Positions 1-8,902 of a stretch of DNA of 64,000 nucleotides are shown here, in pieces. The notes beneath the pieces are model-generated. The model did no database searches and had not been told where the DNA came from. It was given only the letters and a program-made list of their open reading frames with translations. The number at the start of each line of letters is the position of its first letter. The stretch's first letter is position 1. The DNA comes from Deltaproteobacteria bacterium (GTDB taxonomy: Bacteria; Desulfobacterota_B; Binatia; UBA9968), in assembly GCA_005879255.1 (NCBI GenBank), contig VBKY01000098.1, positions 38,792 through 102,791 on the forward strand, in the 5' to 3' direction. The position numbers and the translations under genes are program-made.

Positions 1-248
1 CTGCGCGCTATCATAAACCAATCCTATTCGGCCCCAACATGAGCAACTTCGAGAATATTGCCGAGCAAATGAAACAGAAAGGCGCTGCCATCGAGGTTGG
101 CGGCGCCGACGATTTGGCGCAGGCGCTGGTCAATCTCTTGGCCGATTCAGAAAAACGTCGCCGCATGGGCGAAATGGCATTTCAGATCGCCGGCGCTAAT
201 AATCAGGCCTTGACCCAAAATTTATTATTAGCCGAGCGTTATTTGTGA
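1..248 (+). CDS. waaA: 3-deoxy-D-manno-octulosonic acid (Kdo) transferase, C-terminal part
   Basis: Only the last 81 codons are inside the window (first complete codon at 3, stop TGA 246-248). The segment KPILFGPNMSNFENIAEQ and the later DLAQALVNLLADSEKRR match the C-terminal donor-binding half of GT30 Kdo transferases, which add Kdo from CMP-Kdo to lipid IVA at the inner membrane. The methionine at 39 is internal, so a start there would be wrong. Identity is also supported by lpxK 56 nt downstream, a common partner in lipid A synthesis. The N-terminal half is not visible. Confidence 0.85.
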   Translation, partial: ARYHKPILFGPNMSNFENIAEQMKQKGAAIEVGGADDLAQALVNLLADSEKRRRMGEMAFQIAGANNQALTQNLLLAERYL

Positions 249-304
249 GGGAAAAGATTTTTCGTTGCCAGCGGTCAAGCATTTAACACGTGTGATATCC
301 GGCT

Positions 305-1390
305 ATGACATTGGTGTCGGCACGCAAGGTGTGGGAGCGGCAGGGGCTAGGCGGAAAACTCTTGTGGGTGTCGCTGCTGCCGGCTTCGTTTCTTTACAGC
401 ATGGTCATGCAAATGCGCAATGCGCTCTATACTCACGGCTGGATCAAATCGCGTGGTTTGCGCCGCCCGGTGGTGAGTGTGGGCAATCTGACAGTCGGGG
501 GAACCGGCAAAACGCCTACTTGTCTGTGGCTAGCGAAAGAATTGGCGGGCCGCGGCTTGCGCGTGGGAATTTTGAGCCGCGGCTATCGCCGAAAAGAGGC
601 GGCGCCATTGGTGTTACAACCGAACGGCGAGGGCGTCACAGTCGTAGAAGACAATGACATCATCAAGGCCGGCGACGAGCCGGTGATGATGGCTCGTTTA
701 TACGGCCAAACTGTCGGCATCTGTAAGGACCGGTTCGACGCCGCGAGCGAGATGCTGCGAAAGGCGAACGTCGATGTTTTTATCCTGGACGATGGTTTTC
801 AGCATCGGCGGGTGAAAAGGGACGTCGATGTGTTACTTTTGGGTGCTGACGCGTCGGGTTGGGTGCTTCCGGCGGGCCCCTTTCGTGAGCCTCGGAGGAA
901 TTTCCGCCGTGCCGATTTCTTGCTCTCTACGGCAGGGAACGGAGCGTGGAATTCGGTCATGGCGCGCGGCCGGGCAAACGCTTCTTTTGAGGCCGCGCTC
1001 CGCCCGGTCGCCTTGATCGGTGTGGGCGCTCGCGGCTGCAAGGAGTTTCCACTGACCCTGCTGTATCGCAGCAAGATCTTAACCGTGACCGGTGTCGCCG
1101 ATCCCCGAGGGCTGTATCGGCTGATCCATGAGTGGGAAGGTGAGATTGTCGAGACTCTGGAATTTTCCGACCACCATTGTTATACAGCCCGTGACTGGCA
1201 ACAGATCAATCGCATGGGGCGGCTGGTGGATTTGATCATCACCACCGAGAAGGATATCCTCAAATTGACACGCTTCCCATTCGCGAAGGACAAACTATTG
1301 GCGCTGCGCGTGGCTATGACCGTGGAAAATGGCTCGGCTCTGGTCAGTGCCATAGTCGAAAAGATCGGACAAGCCCGCGACGGCGCTTGA
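305..1390 (+). CDS. lpxK: Tetraacyldisaccharide 4'-kinase LpxK
   Basis: LpxK phosphorylates the 4' position of the lipid A disaccharide precursor at the cytoplasmic face of the inner membrane. The 361-residue product has a hydrophobic N-terminal segment (about residues 16-36), the family P-loop GNLTVGGTGKTP (60-71), the SRGYRR motif near 91 and the DDGFQHRR motif at 162-169. Length is slightly above the usual 320-350. The ribosome-binding site before the ATG is weak, which may reflect coupling to waaA just upstream. No competing assignment. Confidence 0.95.
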   Translation: MTLVSARKVWERQGLGGKLLWVSLLPASFLYSMVMQMRNALYTHGWIKSRGLRRPVVSVGNLTVGGTGKTPTCLWLAKELAGRGLRVGILSRGYRRKEAAPLVLQPNGEGVTVVEDNDIIKAGDEPVMMARLYGQTVGICKDRFDAASEMLRKANVDVFILDDGFQHRRVKRDVDVLLLGADASGWVLPAGPFREPRRNFRRADFLLSTAGNGAWNSVMARGRANASFEAALRPVALIGVGARGCKEFPLTLLYRSKILTVTGVADPRGLYRLIHEWEGEIVETLEFSDHHCYTARDWQQINRMGRLVDLIITTEKDILKLTRFPFAKDKLLALRVAMTVENGSALVSAIVEKIGQARDGA

Positions 1391-1494
1391 TAGCGCAGCG
1401 GCGCAATTGGTATTTTGTTTGCCACGATCGAGCGGCCTTTGAAGGATGAATATATCGAGTTTTCCGTAGTCGCGGATCTGCTGCAAAGGACGCG

Positions 1495-2484
1495 ATGGAG
1501 CATCGCCCAACCAAGCCAAATGGCGGGAAGCGACAAAAACCCGTGAAGTCATTCGTTACAGGGGTCGCCGGCTTTATCGGTTCACATCTCGCGGAAAAGC
1601 TATTGGGCGCCGGGCACCATGTGGTTGGAATCGACAATTTTCTCGATAACTACCCGCGTCCCTTCAAAGAGAAAAACCTGTCCGGACTCGCCCTTCATCG
1701 CAACTTTACTTTCGTCGGCGACGACTTGTTACAATGCGATTCGAAGAGTTTGCTGCGCGACGTTACCTATGTGTTTCATCTCGCCGGTCAGCCGGGAGTG
1801 CGCTCCAGTTGGGGCAAAGAATTCGCCCGTTACACGGATAACAACATTAGGTCGACTCAGCTGTTGCTCGAAACGGCAAAAGATTTGAGTCTCGCCAAGT
1901 TTGTCTATGCGTCGACTTCGTCGGTTTACGGCGATACCAGTGACCTACCGATGCGCGAGGAAGGCGGCACAAGTCCGATATCGCCGTATGGGGCGACCAA
2001 GCTGGCCGCCGAGCATTTGTGTCATCTCTATTGGAAGGCTTTCGGAGTGCCGACGGTTTCATTACGTTTTTTCACGGTGTACGGACCACGCCAACGGCCC
2101 GACATGTTTTTTCATATTTTCATGCGCGCGCTGCTGCGCGGCGATGGGCTGCCGCTATACGACGACGGTGAGCAAACCCGTGATTTCACATTTTGCTCGG
2201 ACATTGTCGATGGCACTATAGCTGCAGCTTTCTACCCCGGACAAGGTGAAGTCTTCAACCTAGGCGGCGGCTCAGAAGTGAGCGTCTTGAATGCCATTGC
2301 CTTGGTGGAGAAAATCTCCGGGCGCAAGACGAAGCTCAAGCGGTTCGACCGTCAGAAAGGCGATGTGCGCCATACCAAAGCTCGTCTCGACCGGGCGAAA
2401 AGCAAGCTGGGTTATGCGCCGAAGGTCGGCTTGGAACAGGGATTGACCGAAGAGTGGAACTGGATTCGCGCGCTGCAGGATTGA
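1495..2484 (+). CDS. NAD-dependent sugar-nucleotide epimerase/dehydratase (extended SDR)
   Basis: Extended short-chain dehydrogenase of the UDP-glucose/UDP-glucuronate epimerase type. Visible are the Rossmann motif TGVAGFIG, the SSVYG strand with the active-site Ser, the YGATK catalytic Tyr-x3-Lys, and the RFFTVYGPRQRPDM substrate loop. It probably makes a nucleotide sugar for the surrounding LPS glycosyltransferases; the exact substrate cannot be read. It is not the ADP-heptose epimerase HldD, whose C-terminal motifs are absent. Start is uncertain: ATG 1495 has AAAGGA only 4 nt away, while GTG 1543 gives the usual N-terminus directly before the first strand. Confidence 0.85.
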   Translation: MEHRPTKPNGGKRQKPVKSFVTGVAGFIGSHLAEKLLGAGHHVVGIDNFLDNYPRPFKEKNLSGLALHRNFTFVGDDLLQCDSKSLLRDVTYVFHLAGQPGVRSSWGKEFARYTDNNIRSTQLLLETAKDLSLAKFVYASTSSVYGDTSDLPMREEGGTSPISPYGATKLAAEHLCHLYWKAFGVPTVSLRFFTVYGPRQRPDMFFHIFMRALLRGDGLPLYDDGEQTRDFTFCSDIVDGTIAAAFYPGQGEVFNLGGGSEVSVLNAIALVEKISGRKTKLKRFDRQKGDVRHTKARLDRAKSKLGYAPKVGLEQGLTEEWNWIRALQD

Positions 2485-2565
2485 ATGAACGTTCGAGAAG
2501 ATCCAGCTGATAGCCAGGACGTAACGCTACGGTCCCGCAGGATTGCGGAGACTTGGAGGTGATCG

Positions 2566-3426
2566 ATGAGCGAGTATATTGAAGAAGACGTCGGCAATAT
2601 CATTTCACTCGAGCATGTCAACGTGCAGATTCCCGATCAGTCGGTGGCGACGCTTTTCTATGTTATGGGTTTGGGATTCACGCGCGATCCCTATTTGAAC
2701 GTGGGCCTGAATAATATGTGGGTCAATGTCGGCGAACAGCAATTTCATCTTCCGACCCGAGAGCCACAGGTGATCGACGGCCATGTCGGGCTGGTCGTAC
2801 CCGACCTCGACGCGCTGATGGCGCGCTTAGAATCGATCGCGCCCGGTTTGCAAGAGAGCAAGTATTCTTTTGCACGCAATTCCGACCATGTCGCGGTAAC
2901 TTCTCCGTGGGGCAATCATTATCGATGTTACGCGAGCCAGCCGGACTTCGGCGATATGATTCTGGGCATGCCTTACGTGGAATTTTCTGTCGCATCCGGC
3001 GCTGTGGAAGGGATCTTGCGGTTCTATCAAGTCGCCTTCGGGGCCCCTGTGGCAGCGGAGACCGACCCGCGGGGGACCGTGGGCAGAGTCAAAATTGGGC
3101 GTGATCAGTGTTTGCTATTCCGCGAGACTGAAAAACCTATCGTGCCCTACGATGGGCACCATATTGCGGTCTACGTCGCAAATTTTTCCGCGCCCTATGC
3201 CTACCTGAAGAGCCGCGGATTGATTTCTGAAGAGGTGCGCAATCATCAGTTCCGCTTCAAGGAAATTGTCGATCCCAATGGCGGGCGCGCGAAATTCGTT
3301 TTGGAGCATGAGGTCAGAAGCTTACGGCACCCGATGTATCACCGCTATTTTGTCAATCGCGATCCGGCGCAGTCGCAGCGCGGCTATCGGCGTGGCTGGG
3401 ATGCTTTTACGCCGTTTGCGCGCTAA
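2566..3426 (+). CDS. VOC (glyoxalase/dioxygenase-fold) family protein with tandem modules
   Basis: A 286-residue protein with two vicinal-oxygen-chelate modules: residues about 14-125 (ISLEHVNVQIPDQ, then GHVGLVVPDLDAL) and about 135-250 (MPYVEFSVAS, then DGHHIAVYVANF and EIVDPNGGRAKFVLEHE). Such proteins are metal-dependent dioxygenases, isomerases or lyases. Candidate metal ligands such as H18, H177 and E246 can be seen, but the substrate cannot be inferred. A strong GGAGGTGAT lies 4 nt before the ATG. It sits between LPS genes on the same strand, with a gap of 81 nt upstream, without an obvious role there. Confidence 0.75.
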   Translation: MSEYIEEDVGNIISLEHVNVQIPDQSVATLFYVMGLGFTRDPYLNVGLNNMWVNVGEQQFHLPTREPQVIDGHVGLVVPDLDALMARLESIAPGLQESKYSFARNSDHVAVTSPWGNHYRCYASQPDFGDMILGMPYVEFSVASGAVEGILRFYQVAFGAPVAAETDPRGTVGRVKIGRDQCLLFRETEKPIVPYDGHHIAVYVANFSAPYAYLKSRGLISEEVRNHQFRFKEIVDPNGGRAKFVLEHEVRSLRHPMYHRYFVNRDPAQSQRGYRRGWDAFTPFAR

Positions 3427-3529
3427 TCGGTTGGCGCCGCGCGTTCTGCTAATAGGAACGCATCAGGCGAAGAACGCCGGAGCATGATCTGGCGCGCGCT
3501 TCGACCCGTAGGCCGAGGAGGAATCTAGA

Positions 3530-3697
3530 ATGGCCATCAGCAAGGATCTCTTGGATATTCTGGCGTGCCCGAAATGCAAAGGGGACATTCATCTCAACCA
3601 GAATAATGATGGGCTGGTGTGCGAGGCTTGCCGGCTGATGTATCCGATTAAAGACGATATTCCCATCATGCTGATCGATGAGGCCATACGTTTATAG
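3530..3697 (+). CDS. Trm112/YcaR-like (UPF0434) small zinc-ribbon-like protein
   Basis: A 55-residue protein beginning MAISKDLLDILACPKCKG, with a CPKC pair at 13-16, a second pair CEAC near 33-36, and the family ending YPIKDDIPIMLIDEA. GAGGAGG lies 6 nt before the ATG. In Enterobacteria the homologue ycaR lies between lpxK and kdsB, so an LPS setting is usual for this family although its own function is poorly defined; related Trm112 proteins activate methyltransferases. Its stop is only 5 nt from the next gene, so both are probably co-transcribed. Confidence 0.9.
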   Translation: MAISKDLLDILACPKCKGDIHLNQNNDGLVCEACRLMYPIKDDIPIMLIDEAIRL

Positions 3698-3702
3698 GTC
3701 CC

Positions 3703-4803
3703 ATGTCCGCGGTCAGCTGGGAAAATGTCCTCGTACTGCAAACAAGTTTCCTGGGTGATACGGTTTTGACGTTGCCCCTCATCGATGAGCTCAAACGCCG
3801 GTTTCCGATAAAAAAATTGAGCCTGCTCTGTTTGCCTCTCAGCCGGGAACTTTTGCAAGACCACCCGGCCATCGATGAAATCATCGTCGATGATAAAAAA
3901 AAGGCAGATCGCGGCATCGCTGGAGTGCGTCGTAAAGCCGCTGCTCTCAAAGCCAAAAAATTTACCCTCGCTATCACGCCCCACAAATCCCTACGTAGCG
4001 CATTGCTGTTGTTTTTGGCAGGGATCCCGACTCGGATCGCTTTTCGCGAGAGTCGCGGCTGGTTTTTGTACCAAGCCCTGGCGCGGCGCGACCCGGCACG
4101 CCACGACGTCGAAAGGAACCTTTCGATTTTACAGGCGCTCGGGGTCAGCGTTGAAGAGTGCCAGCGCGCCATCGAATTTCCCGTGCCTGCGACGATTCAA
4201 GACGCCGTCGATCACAAGCTGCGCGCTCTCGGTATGACCGCCGGCAAATTGATCATCGGAATCAATCCCGGTTCGGTGTGGCCGACCAAGCGCTGGTCAT
4301 CGGCCGGTTTCGCCGAGCTCATACAAATGTTGCGGCAAAAGTTTGACTGCCAAGTTCTGCTCTTCGGTGGCTCGGACGACAATACTGTGGTCGATGAGGT
4401 GCAGAATCGTTGCGGGCGGGCGGCAATTAATTTAGTGGGCCACATCGGTTTACGCGAGCTGGCCGCGGCGATAAGCCGTTGCGCGGTTTTTGTCACCAAC
4501 GACAGCGGCCCGATGCACATTGCCGTGGCGCGAAAGGTACCCGTCGTGGCGGTGTTTTGCGCCACAACCCCGGCTCTCGGCTTTTATCCGTATAGCAACG
4601 ACGCGATTGTCGTGGAAAAGAAACTTGCGTGCCGGCCGTGCGCATCCCATGGCGGACGCCGCTGTCCTTTGGGGACTGAGGACTGCATCCGGCAAGTTGG
4701 CGCCGAAACAGTGCTTTTGGCAGTTGAGAAGCTGCTGGACGTCGATCGTCATATTCTGCGCTCGCCGGCGGAATCCTTCCAACCGGAATTCGTCACGGTC
4801 TGA
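3703..4803 (+). CDS. waaF: LPS heptosyltransferase II (GT9)
   Basis: GT9 heptosyltransferase that transfers L-glycero-D-manno-heptose from ADP-heptose onto the inner core. The N-terminus VLVLQTSFLGDTVLTLPLI carries the family GD motif; the donor-site motif TNDSGPMHIA is at 265-274; and the C-terminal Cys-rich segment CRPCASHGGRRCPLGTEDC is typical of the WaaF branch. Length of 366 is slightly above the usual 340-350. The final 20 residues after the Cys segment look poorly conserved. Assignment as HepII rather than another GT9 rests on this Cys segment and is likely, not proven. Confidence 0.9.
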   Translation: MSAVSWENVLVLQTSFLGDTVLTLPLIDELKRRFPIKKLSLLCLPLSRELLQDHPAIDEIIVDDKKKADRGIAGVRRKAAALKAKKFTLAITPHKSLRSALLLFLAGIPTRIAFRESRGWFLYQALARRDPARHDVERNLSILQALGVSVEECQRAIEFPVPATIQDAVDHKLRALGMTAGKLIIGINPGSVWPTKRWSSAGFAELIQMLRQKFDCQVLLFGGSDDNTVVDEVQNRCGRAAINLVGHIGLRELAAAISRCAVFVTNDSGPMHIAVARKVPVVAVFCATTPALGFYPYSNDAIVVEKKLACRPCASHGGRRCPLGTEDCIRQVGAETVLLAVEKLLDVDRHILRSPAESFQPEFVTV

Positions 4804-4863
4804 ATTATCCAAAGTTAACCGGGCGATGGACATTGATGATTGAGCGAGTGATAGATAACTGGG

Positions 4864-5640
4864 ATGTTGACCGAGAGTATGATCTGGGGTGCGGTGCCTG
4901 AAGGCTTCGCAAAGATTACTGATGGGCGCGGCAATCGCCTCATCGTTCGGCAGGGTCGCGAGGCTGCCATCGATTTTTCGATTTGCAGCGAGGATGATCG
5001 TGGTCATAAACAGGACTGCCATTATTACGGTCGTGGCGCGCTCAAAGCGGTAAAACTGCCGGATGGCGAGACCGCGCTGGTTCGGAACTACCGCCACGGC
5101 GGATTTCTCCGCGCCTTCACAGGATCGTGGTTTTTTACCTGGCCGCCGCGGCCCTTCCGCGAGCTTGCGATCACCGAAGAATTGCGCCGCCGAGGACTGC
5201 GCACGGTGGAGGTTTATGCGGCTTGTGTGAGCCGAGCGAGCGGGCCGTTTTACCGCGGCTGGCTCATCACCCGACAGTTGAGCAACGCCGAAGACCTTTG
5301 GTCTGCTTTGCAAAGCGGCACGATCGAGCGCGTCGGCCTACGGACGGCGCTCCAAGCAGTAGCTGATAGCGTCAGCGCAATGCATCGGGAAGGTGTTTAT
5401 CACGGCGATCTCAATCTCAAGAATATTCTTTTGCGCTTAGAAAATGGCGCCGTGACGGGCTATATAATCGACTTCGACAAGGCCAAGCTTTATTTGGGTC
5501 AATTGCCTCCGGCTCTGATAAAGAATAATCTCGACCGCTTGGTGCGTTCCTTGCGGAAGCTCGATCCCGAGCAGAAGTATTTTTCGGCGGCGGCTTGGAA
5601 TGACTTTGTCAATTTATATCATGGGGCCCCGCACGCCTAG
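4864..5640 (+). CDS. LPS core sugar kinase (WaaP/KdkA-type)
   Basis: Eukaryotic-like small kinase fold of the lipopolysaccharide kinase family, predicted to phosphorylate Kdo or heptose in the inner core at the membrane. The catalytic loop HGDLNLKNIL is at 180-189, with Asp182 as base, and the metal-binding segment IDFDKA at 202-207, with Asp203 and Asp205. Product length of 258 is normal for KdkA/WaaP. Its end overlaps the next GT9 gene by 41 bp, or 20 bp if the later ATG 5621 is used. It is the first of three paralogous kinases in this cluster. Confidence 0.85.
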   Translation: MLTESMIWGAVPEGFAKITDGRGNRLIVRQGREAAIDFSICSEDDRGHKQDCHYYGRGALKAVKLPDGETALVRNYRHGGFLRAFTGSWFFTWPPRPFRELAITEELRRRGLRTVEVYAACVSRASGPFYRGWLITRQLSNAEDLWSALQSGTIERVGLRTALQAVADSVSAMHREGVYHGDLNLKNILLRLENGAVTGYIIDFDKAKLYLGQLPPALIKNNLDRLVRSLRKLDPEQKYFSAAAWNDFVNLYHGAPHA

Positions 5641-6685
5641 ATTTAATCCAAAAAAGATTCTGATAGTTCTGCACGGCTCCATCGGTGATGTTACCCGGGC
5701 GTTGCCCTTAGCCGATCTTCTGCGCAAAGGTTTTCCCGGGGTATATCTCGCTTGGTCGGTTGAACCTGCATCGCGCCCGTTGCTTGAAGGCTGTCCGGCA
5801 ATCGATGAGATCATTCTCTTCGACCGGCGGCGCCCATGGCGAGCGTTCTGGCCTTTTCTTGCCAAGCTTCGCTCCCGAAAATTCGATCTCGTGCTCGATC
5901 TGCAGCGGCACCTAAAGAGCGGCGTCATTAGCCGCTGGAGCGGCGCGCCGCAGCGAATTGGATTTCATCGTGGCGATAGCAAGGAATTCAATTGGCTGTT
6001 TAATAATCTGCATATCGCGCGATACGGAGAGAGTATTTCTAAGTTGGACCATTATCTGAAATTCGCCGATTATCTCGGCATCGATCGGTCGCCGATCGGG
6101 TGGAAATTTGCTTTAACCGCTGAGGAGAAAGCTTCCGTTGCGGAATATTTGGCACAGGTGGGCCGGCGATTCGCCGTGCTCTTTGTCGGAACTCGTTGGG
6201 AAAGTAAGCGGTGGTTCGCGGATCAGATTGCCGCATGTGCGCAATTGCTGCGCGCGGAACACCGGCTCGACGTGGTTTTGCTCGGCGGAAAAGAAGATCA
6301 GGCGATCGCGCGAGAGGTTATGGCAGGAGCGCACCCGGAGGTAGTCAATTTGGTGGGATGCACATCGCTTCGCGAGGCCATCGGCGTCATAGACAGGGCG
6401 ACCGTCGCGATTGGTCCTGATACAGGATTGATGCATATTGCGGCCGCCGTTGGAACACCGATCATATCTCTTTGGGGTGCCACAGATCCACGGCGGACCG
6501 GTCCGTACGGATTCACCGAACTCATTATTCAGGGACAGGCGGCGTGTGTTCCGTGCCTTCGCAGGCATTGTTCCATCGGCCGAATTTGCATGCGATCGAT
6601 CACAAAGGAGCAGATTGCCGAAAAGCTTGCAGTGGCGCTCCGAAGCGCCCCAGCCGATGAGGCTTCTTATGGCGGGCCTGCTTGA
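5600..6685 (+). CDS. LPS heptosyltransferase (GT9), WaaC-like
   Basis: Second GT9 enzyme, 361 residues. Visible are ILIVLHGSIGDVTRALPLA at the N-terminus with the GD motif, IGPDTGLMHIAAAVGTP around 271-287, and a C-terminal CVPCLRRHCSIGRIC segment. It probably adds the first heptose (heptosyltransferase I) or a related core sugar; the first choice fits because waaF is next door. An in-frame ATG at 5621 would shorten the N-terminus by seven residues and reduce the overlap with the upstream kinase. The 3' end overlaps the next gene. Confidence 0.85.
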   Translation: MTLSIYIMGPRTPRFNPKKILIVLHGSIGDVTRALPLADLLRKGFPGVYLAWSVEPASRPLLEGCPAIDEIILFDRRRPWRAFWPFLAKLRSRKFDLVLDLQRHLKSGVISRWSGAPQRIGFHRGDSKEFNWLFNNLHIARYGESISKLDHYLKFADYLGIDRSPIGWKFALTAEEKASVAEYLAQVGRRFAVLFVGTRWESKRWFADQIAACAQLLRAEHRLDVVLLGGKEDQAIAREVMAGAHPEVVNLVGCTSLREAIGVIDRATVAIGPDTGLMHIAAAVGTPIISLWGATDPRRTGPYGFTELIIQGQAACVPCLRRHCSIGRICMRSITKEQIAEKLAVALRSAPADEASYGGPA

Positions 6686-7562
6686 CTACCGAAAGATTTC
6701 CGCCGACCGGTGGCGATTGCTGGCATTGCCCGACCAATGGAGCGGCGACCTACAAGAGCAGGTGCTGGGATTGGTGCGCTCGAGCAATCAAACCCGCCAT
6801 CCACAGACCGTCGAGGCACGATTACCAGTGGGTGGAGAGACGAGGATTCTTTATCTAAAAATATTCCATCCTGCTCAAGGAATTTGGGCATTGAAAGATC
6901 TGCTCCGTCACTCCAAGGCGTTTCGCTTCTGGCGTCAGGGAATCGTGTTAGGTGAAAGCGGATTCAACGTTCCTTTGACCATCGCGGTTGGCGAGCAGAG
7001 ACGTTACCGCTTAGTCCAACGTGGATTTGTGTTGACGGAACGAATTGACGGCCGAACGCTTCCCGATTTTTTGAGCCGACGCGGCGCCTGTTGCGCGGAC
7101 CAAAAGACGTTGACGCAAAAATGGCAAGGCATCAGGTCACTTGGAAATTTAGTTCGGCGGTTTCACAGATCGGGGTTTGTTCACGGAGACTTAGTGGCGT
7201 CGAATATCCTGGTATCGCAGGCGGCACGCGAAGACATAGAGTTTTACTTCATGGATAATGACCGGACGCGACGTTTGCCGACCTGGTTGCCGCAGGCGCT
7301 CTGGAAGCGCAATCTCGTTCAACTGAATCGAATGCCGCTTCCTGGTATCTCGCTTCAGGACCGCATCCGGTTTTTGCAGGCCTATCTGGATGCCGGTAAA
7401 TTTTCACTCGCCGATCGCAAGCTCGCGCAATGGCTTGAATTGAAAACCCGCCAGCGACGAAAAGAATGCGACGGTGCCGACCCGTCGGGGAATTTTAGAA
7501 AATTGATGCGTTGGTCTCCAGAGTTGACCGCGACGAGGAATGTGTCCACGAAAACCGGCTAA
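6657..7562 (+). CDS. LPS core sugar kinase-like protein (second copy)
   Basis: Second lipopolysaccharide-kinase family member, 301 residues from ATG 6657 (ATG 6669 is also possible). The catalytic loop HGDLVASNIL lies at 176-185 and the metal-binding motif is MDNDR at 199-203, with Asn in the position usually held by Phe. The open frame extends upstream to 6438, but that part is antiparallel noise inside the GT9 gene. The start overlaps the end of that gene by 29 bp, indicating translational coupling. Substrate may be heptose or another core sugar; this is inference from context. Confidence 0.75.
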   Translation: MRLLMAGLLDYRKISADRWRLLALPDQWSGDLQEQVLGLVRSSNQTRHPQTVEARLPVGGETRILYLKIFHPAQGIWALKDLLRHSKAFRFWRQGIVLGESGFNVPLTIAVGEQRRYRLVQRGFVLTERIDGRTLPDFLSRRGACCADQKTLTQKWQGIRSLGNLVRRFHRSGFVHGDLVASNILVSQAAREDIEFYFMDNDRTRRLPTWLPQALWKRNLVQLNRMPLPGISLQDRIRFLQAYLDAGKFSLADRKLAQWLELKTRQRRKECDGADPSGNFRKLMRWSPELTATRNVSTKTG

Positions 7563-7750
7563 CTACTCTGCTACTGTGTAGGGCTTGCCGGTGCGGTGTG
7601 CCGCAAGTTAAATTTAATTAAATCGAAAAATTTGTTTGCTCATTGGCGAATCACACCTTTTTTCCCACGCATCACTGTCAGCGGACCAGCGTCATAATTG
7701 ACGGATCCTATTCCACCGATATCACTGTGAACGCCGGAAAAACATCCCCG

Positions 7751-8902
7751 ATGAAAATCGCTCTTGTCCATAAGCGTCTCGATCTCAAAGGGGGCACTGA
7801 AAGGGATTTGTTTCAGACGGCTGAGGGATTACGCGATCTCGGCCACGAAGTCCATCTGTTTTGCAGCGAATATGGCGTTGACCCTCCCCGGGGAATTGTC
7901 GTTCATCATGTTTCGGTCATACCGTTGGGACGAACGCTGCGTTTGTGGAGTTTCGCATGGTTCGCCCCTCGGGCCATCGAGAAATCCGCCTGTGAAGTAG
8001 TTGTCAGCTTTGGCCGTCTGCTGCGCCAAGACGTTCTGCGCAGCGGCGGCGGCACGCACCTTGGATTTCTCAAACGCTTGGGCCAAGAAGGCGGCGTGCG
8101 ACGGCGATTTTGGCAGAGGATCAGTATTTACCACCGAAGCTTGCTGGCTCTCGAGCGCCGCCAATATCAAGAATCAGGATCGCAGAAGATCATCGCGGTG
8201 TCTGAAGAAGTAAAGCGCGACATCGTCGCTCACTATTCAGTGCCGGCTGAAAAGATCGTCGTCATCTACAACGGCGTTGACCAGAATCGTTTCCATCCGG
8301 CAAGAGGCGCGGAGGTGCGCCAGTCGGTAAGAGAACGTTGGAAAATTCCGTTGAATTCACCGCTGGTGTTGTTCGTGGGTAGCGGCTTTCGCCGTAAGGG
8401 CTTGGATCGCATGATCTCGATATTGAAGTCGCCCAGGCTGCAGCACGTTTTTCTTTTGGTGGTCGGCGATGATGCTCGGATCGGACGCTATCACTCGTGG
8501 GCCAATAGGATTGCGCCAGGGCGAATTTTTTTCACCGGCCGGCGTCATGACGTTGAAAACTATTACGCGGCGGCGGACGTCGTTGTTCTTCCCGCGTTGC
8601 AGGAGGCCTTCGGCAACGTGGTCATTGAAGGATTGGCATCCGGGCTTCCTGTGCTGGTCAGTCGTGATGTCGGCGCAGCGGAGATTCTTCATGGGCGATT
8701 GGCGCAAGGAATCGTTAACCAAGTTGACAACCCGAAAGAGTTGGAAGAAAAACTGTTGTTGCTGCTTGAGAATTCGCGGGATCCGGTCTGGATCCGAGAA
8801 GCCAGGAGAGTCGGAGAAGAGCATTCCTGGGCCAATCATTTTCGAAGATTTGACGCCGTTTTACGTGAAGCTTGTCGAGTGCCGAACCGTGCTGCTTTCT
8901 GA
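7751..8902 (+). CDS. GT4 glycosyltransferase, WaaG-like
   Basis: GT-B retaining glycosyltransferase of 383 residues. The N-terminus MKIALVHKRLDLKGGTER matches the WaaG (RfaG) group, which adds glucose to heptose II of the core. The C-terminal donor-binding half has VLFVGSGFRRKGLDRMI and the E-x7-E motif EAFGNVVIE at 285-293. ATG 7751 was chosen over the longer frame from 7643 because the family begins exactly at the first beta strand. About 190 nt of AT-rich DNA precede it, so a separate promoter is possible. Confidence 0.85.
   Translation: MKIALVHKRLDLKGGTERDLFQTAEGLRDLGHEVHLFCSEYGVDPPRGIVVHHVSVIPLGRTLRLWSFAWFAPRAIEKSACEVVVSFGRLLRQDVLRSGGGTHLGFLKRLGQEGGVRRRFWQRISIYHRSLLALERRQYQESGSQKIIAVSEEVKRDIVAHYSVPAEKIVVIYNGVDQNRFHPARGAEVRQSVRERWKIPLNSPLVLFVGSGFRRKGLDRMISILKSPRLQHVFLLVVGDDARIGRYHSWANRIAPGRIFFTGRRHDVENYYAAADVVVLPALQEAFGNVVIEGLASGLPVLVSRDVGAAEILHGRLAQGIVNQVDNPKELEEKLLLLLENSRDPVWIREARRVGEEHSWANHFRRFDAVLREACRVPNRAAF

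Noticed and set aside
265..657. Open frame overlapping lpxK in another frame
   Set aside because: Composition is Arg/Gly/Ala-rich noise and lpxK covers the same bases with a clear family match.
1391..1494. Continuation of the lpxK frame after its stop as a small extra coding piece
   Set aside because: No start codon with ribosome-binding site and no recognisable similarity; treated as non-coding spacer.
1495..2484. ADP-heptose epimerase HldD
   Set aside because: The sequence follows the UDP-sugar epimerase pattern (VYGPRQRPDM) and lacks HldD-type segments.
8469..8864. Long N-terminal extension of the third LPS kinase
   Set aside because: This part is the out-of-frame complement to the GT4 gene; only the part after about 8865 matches the kinase family.
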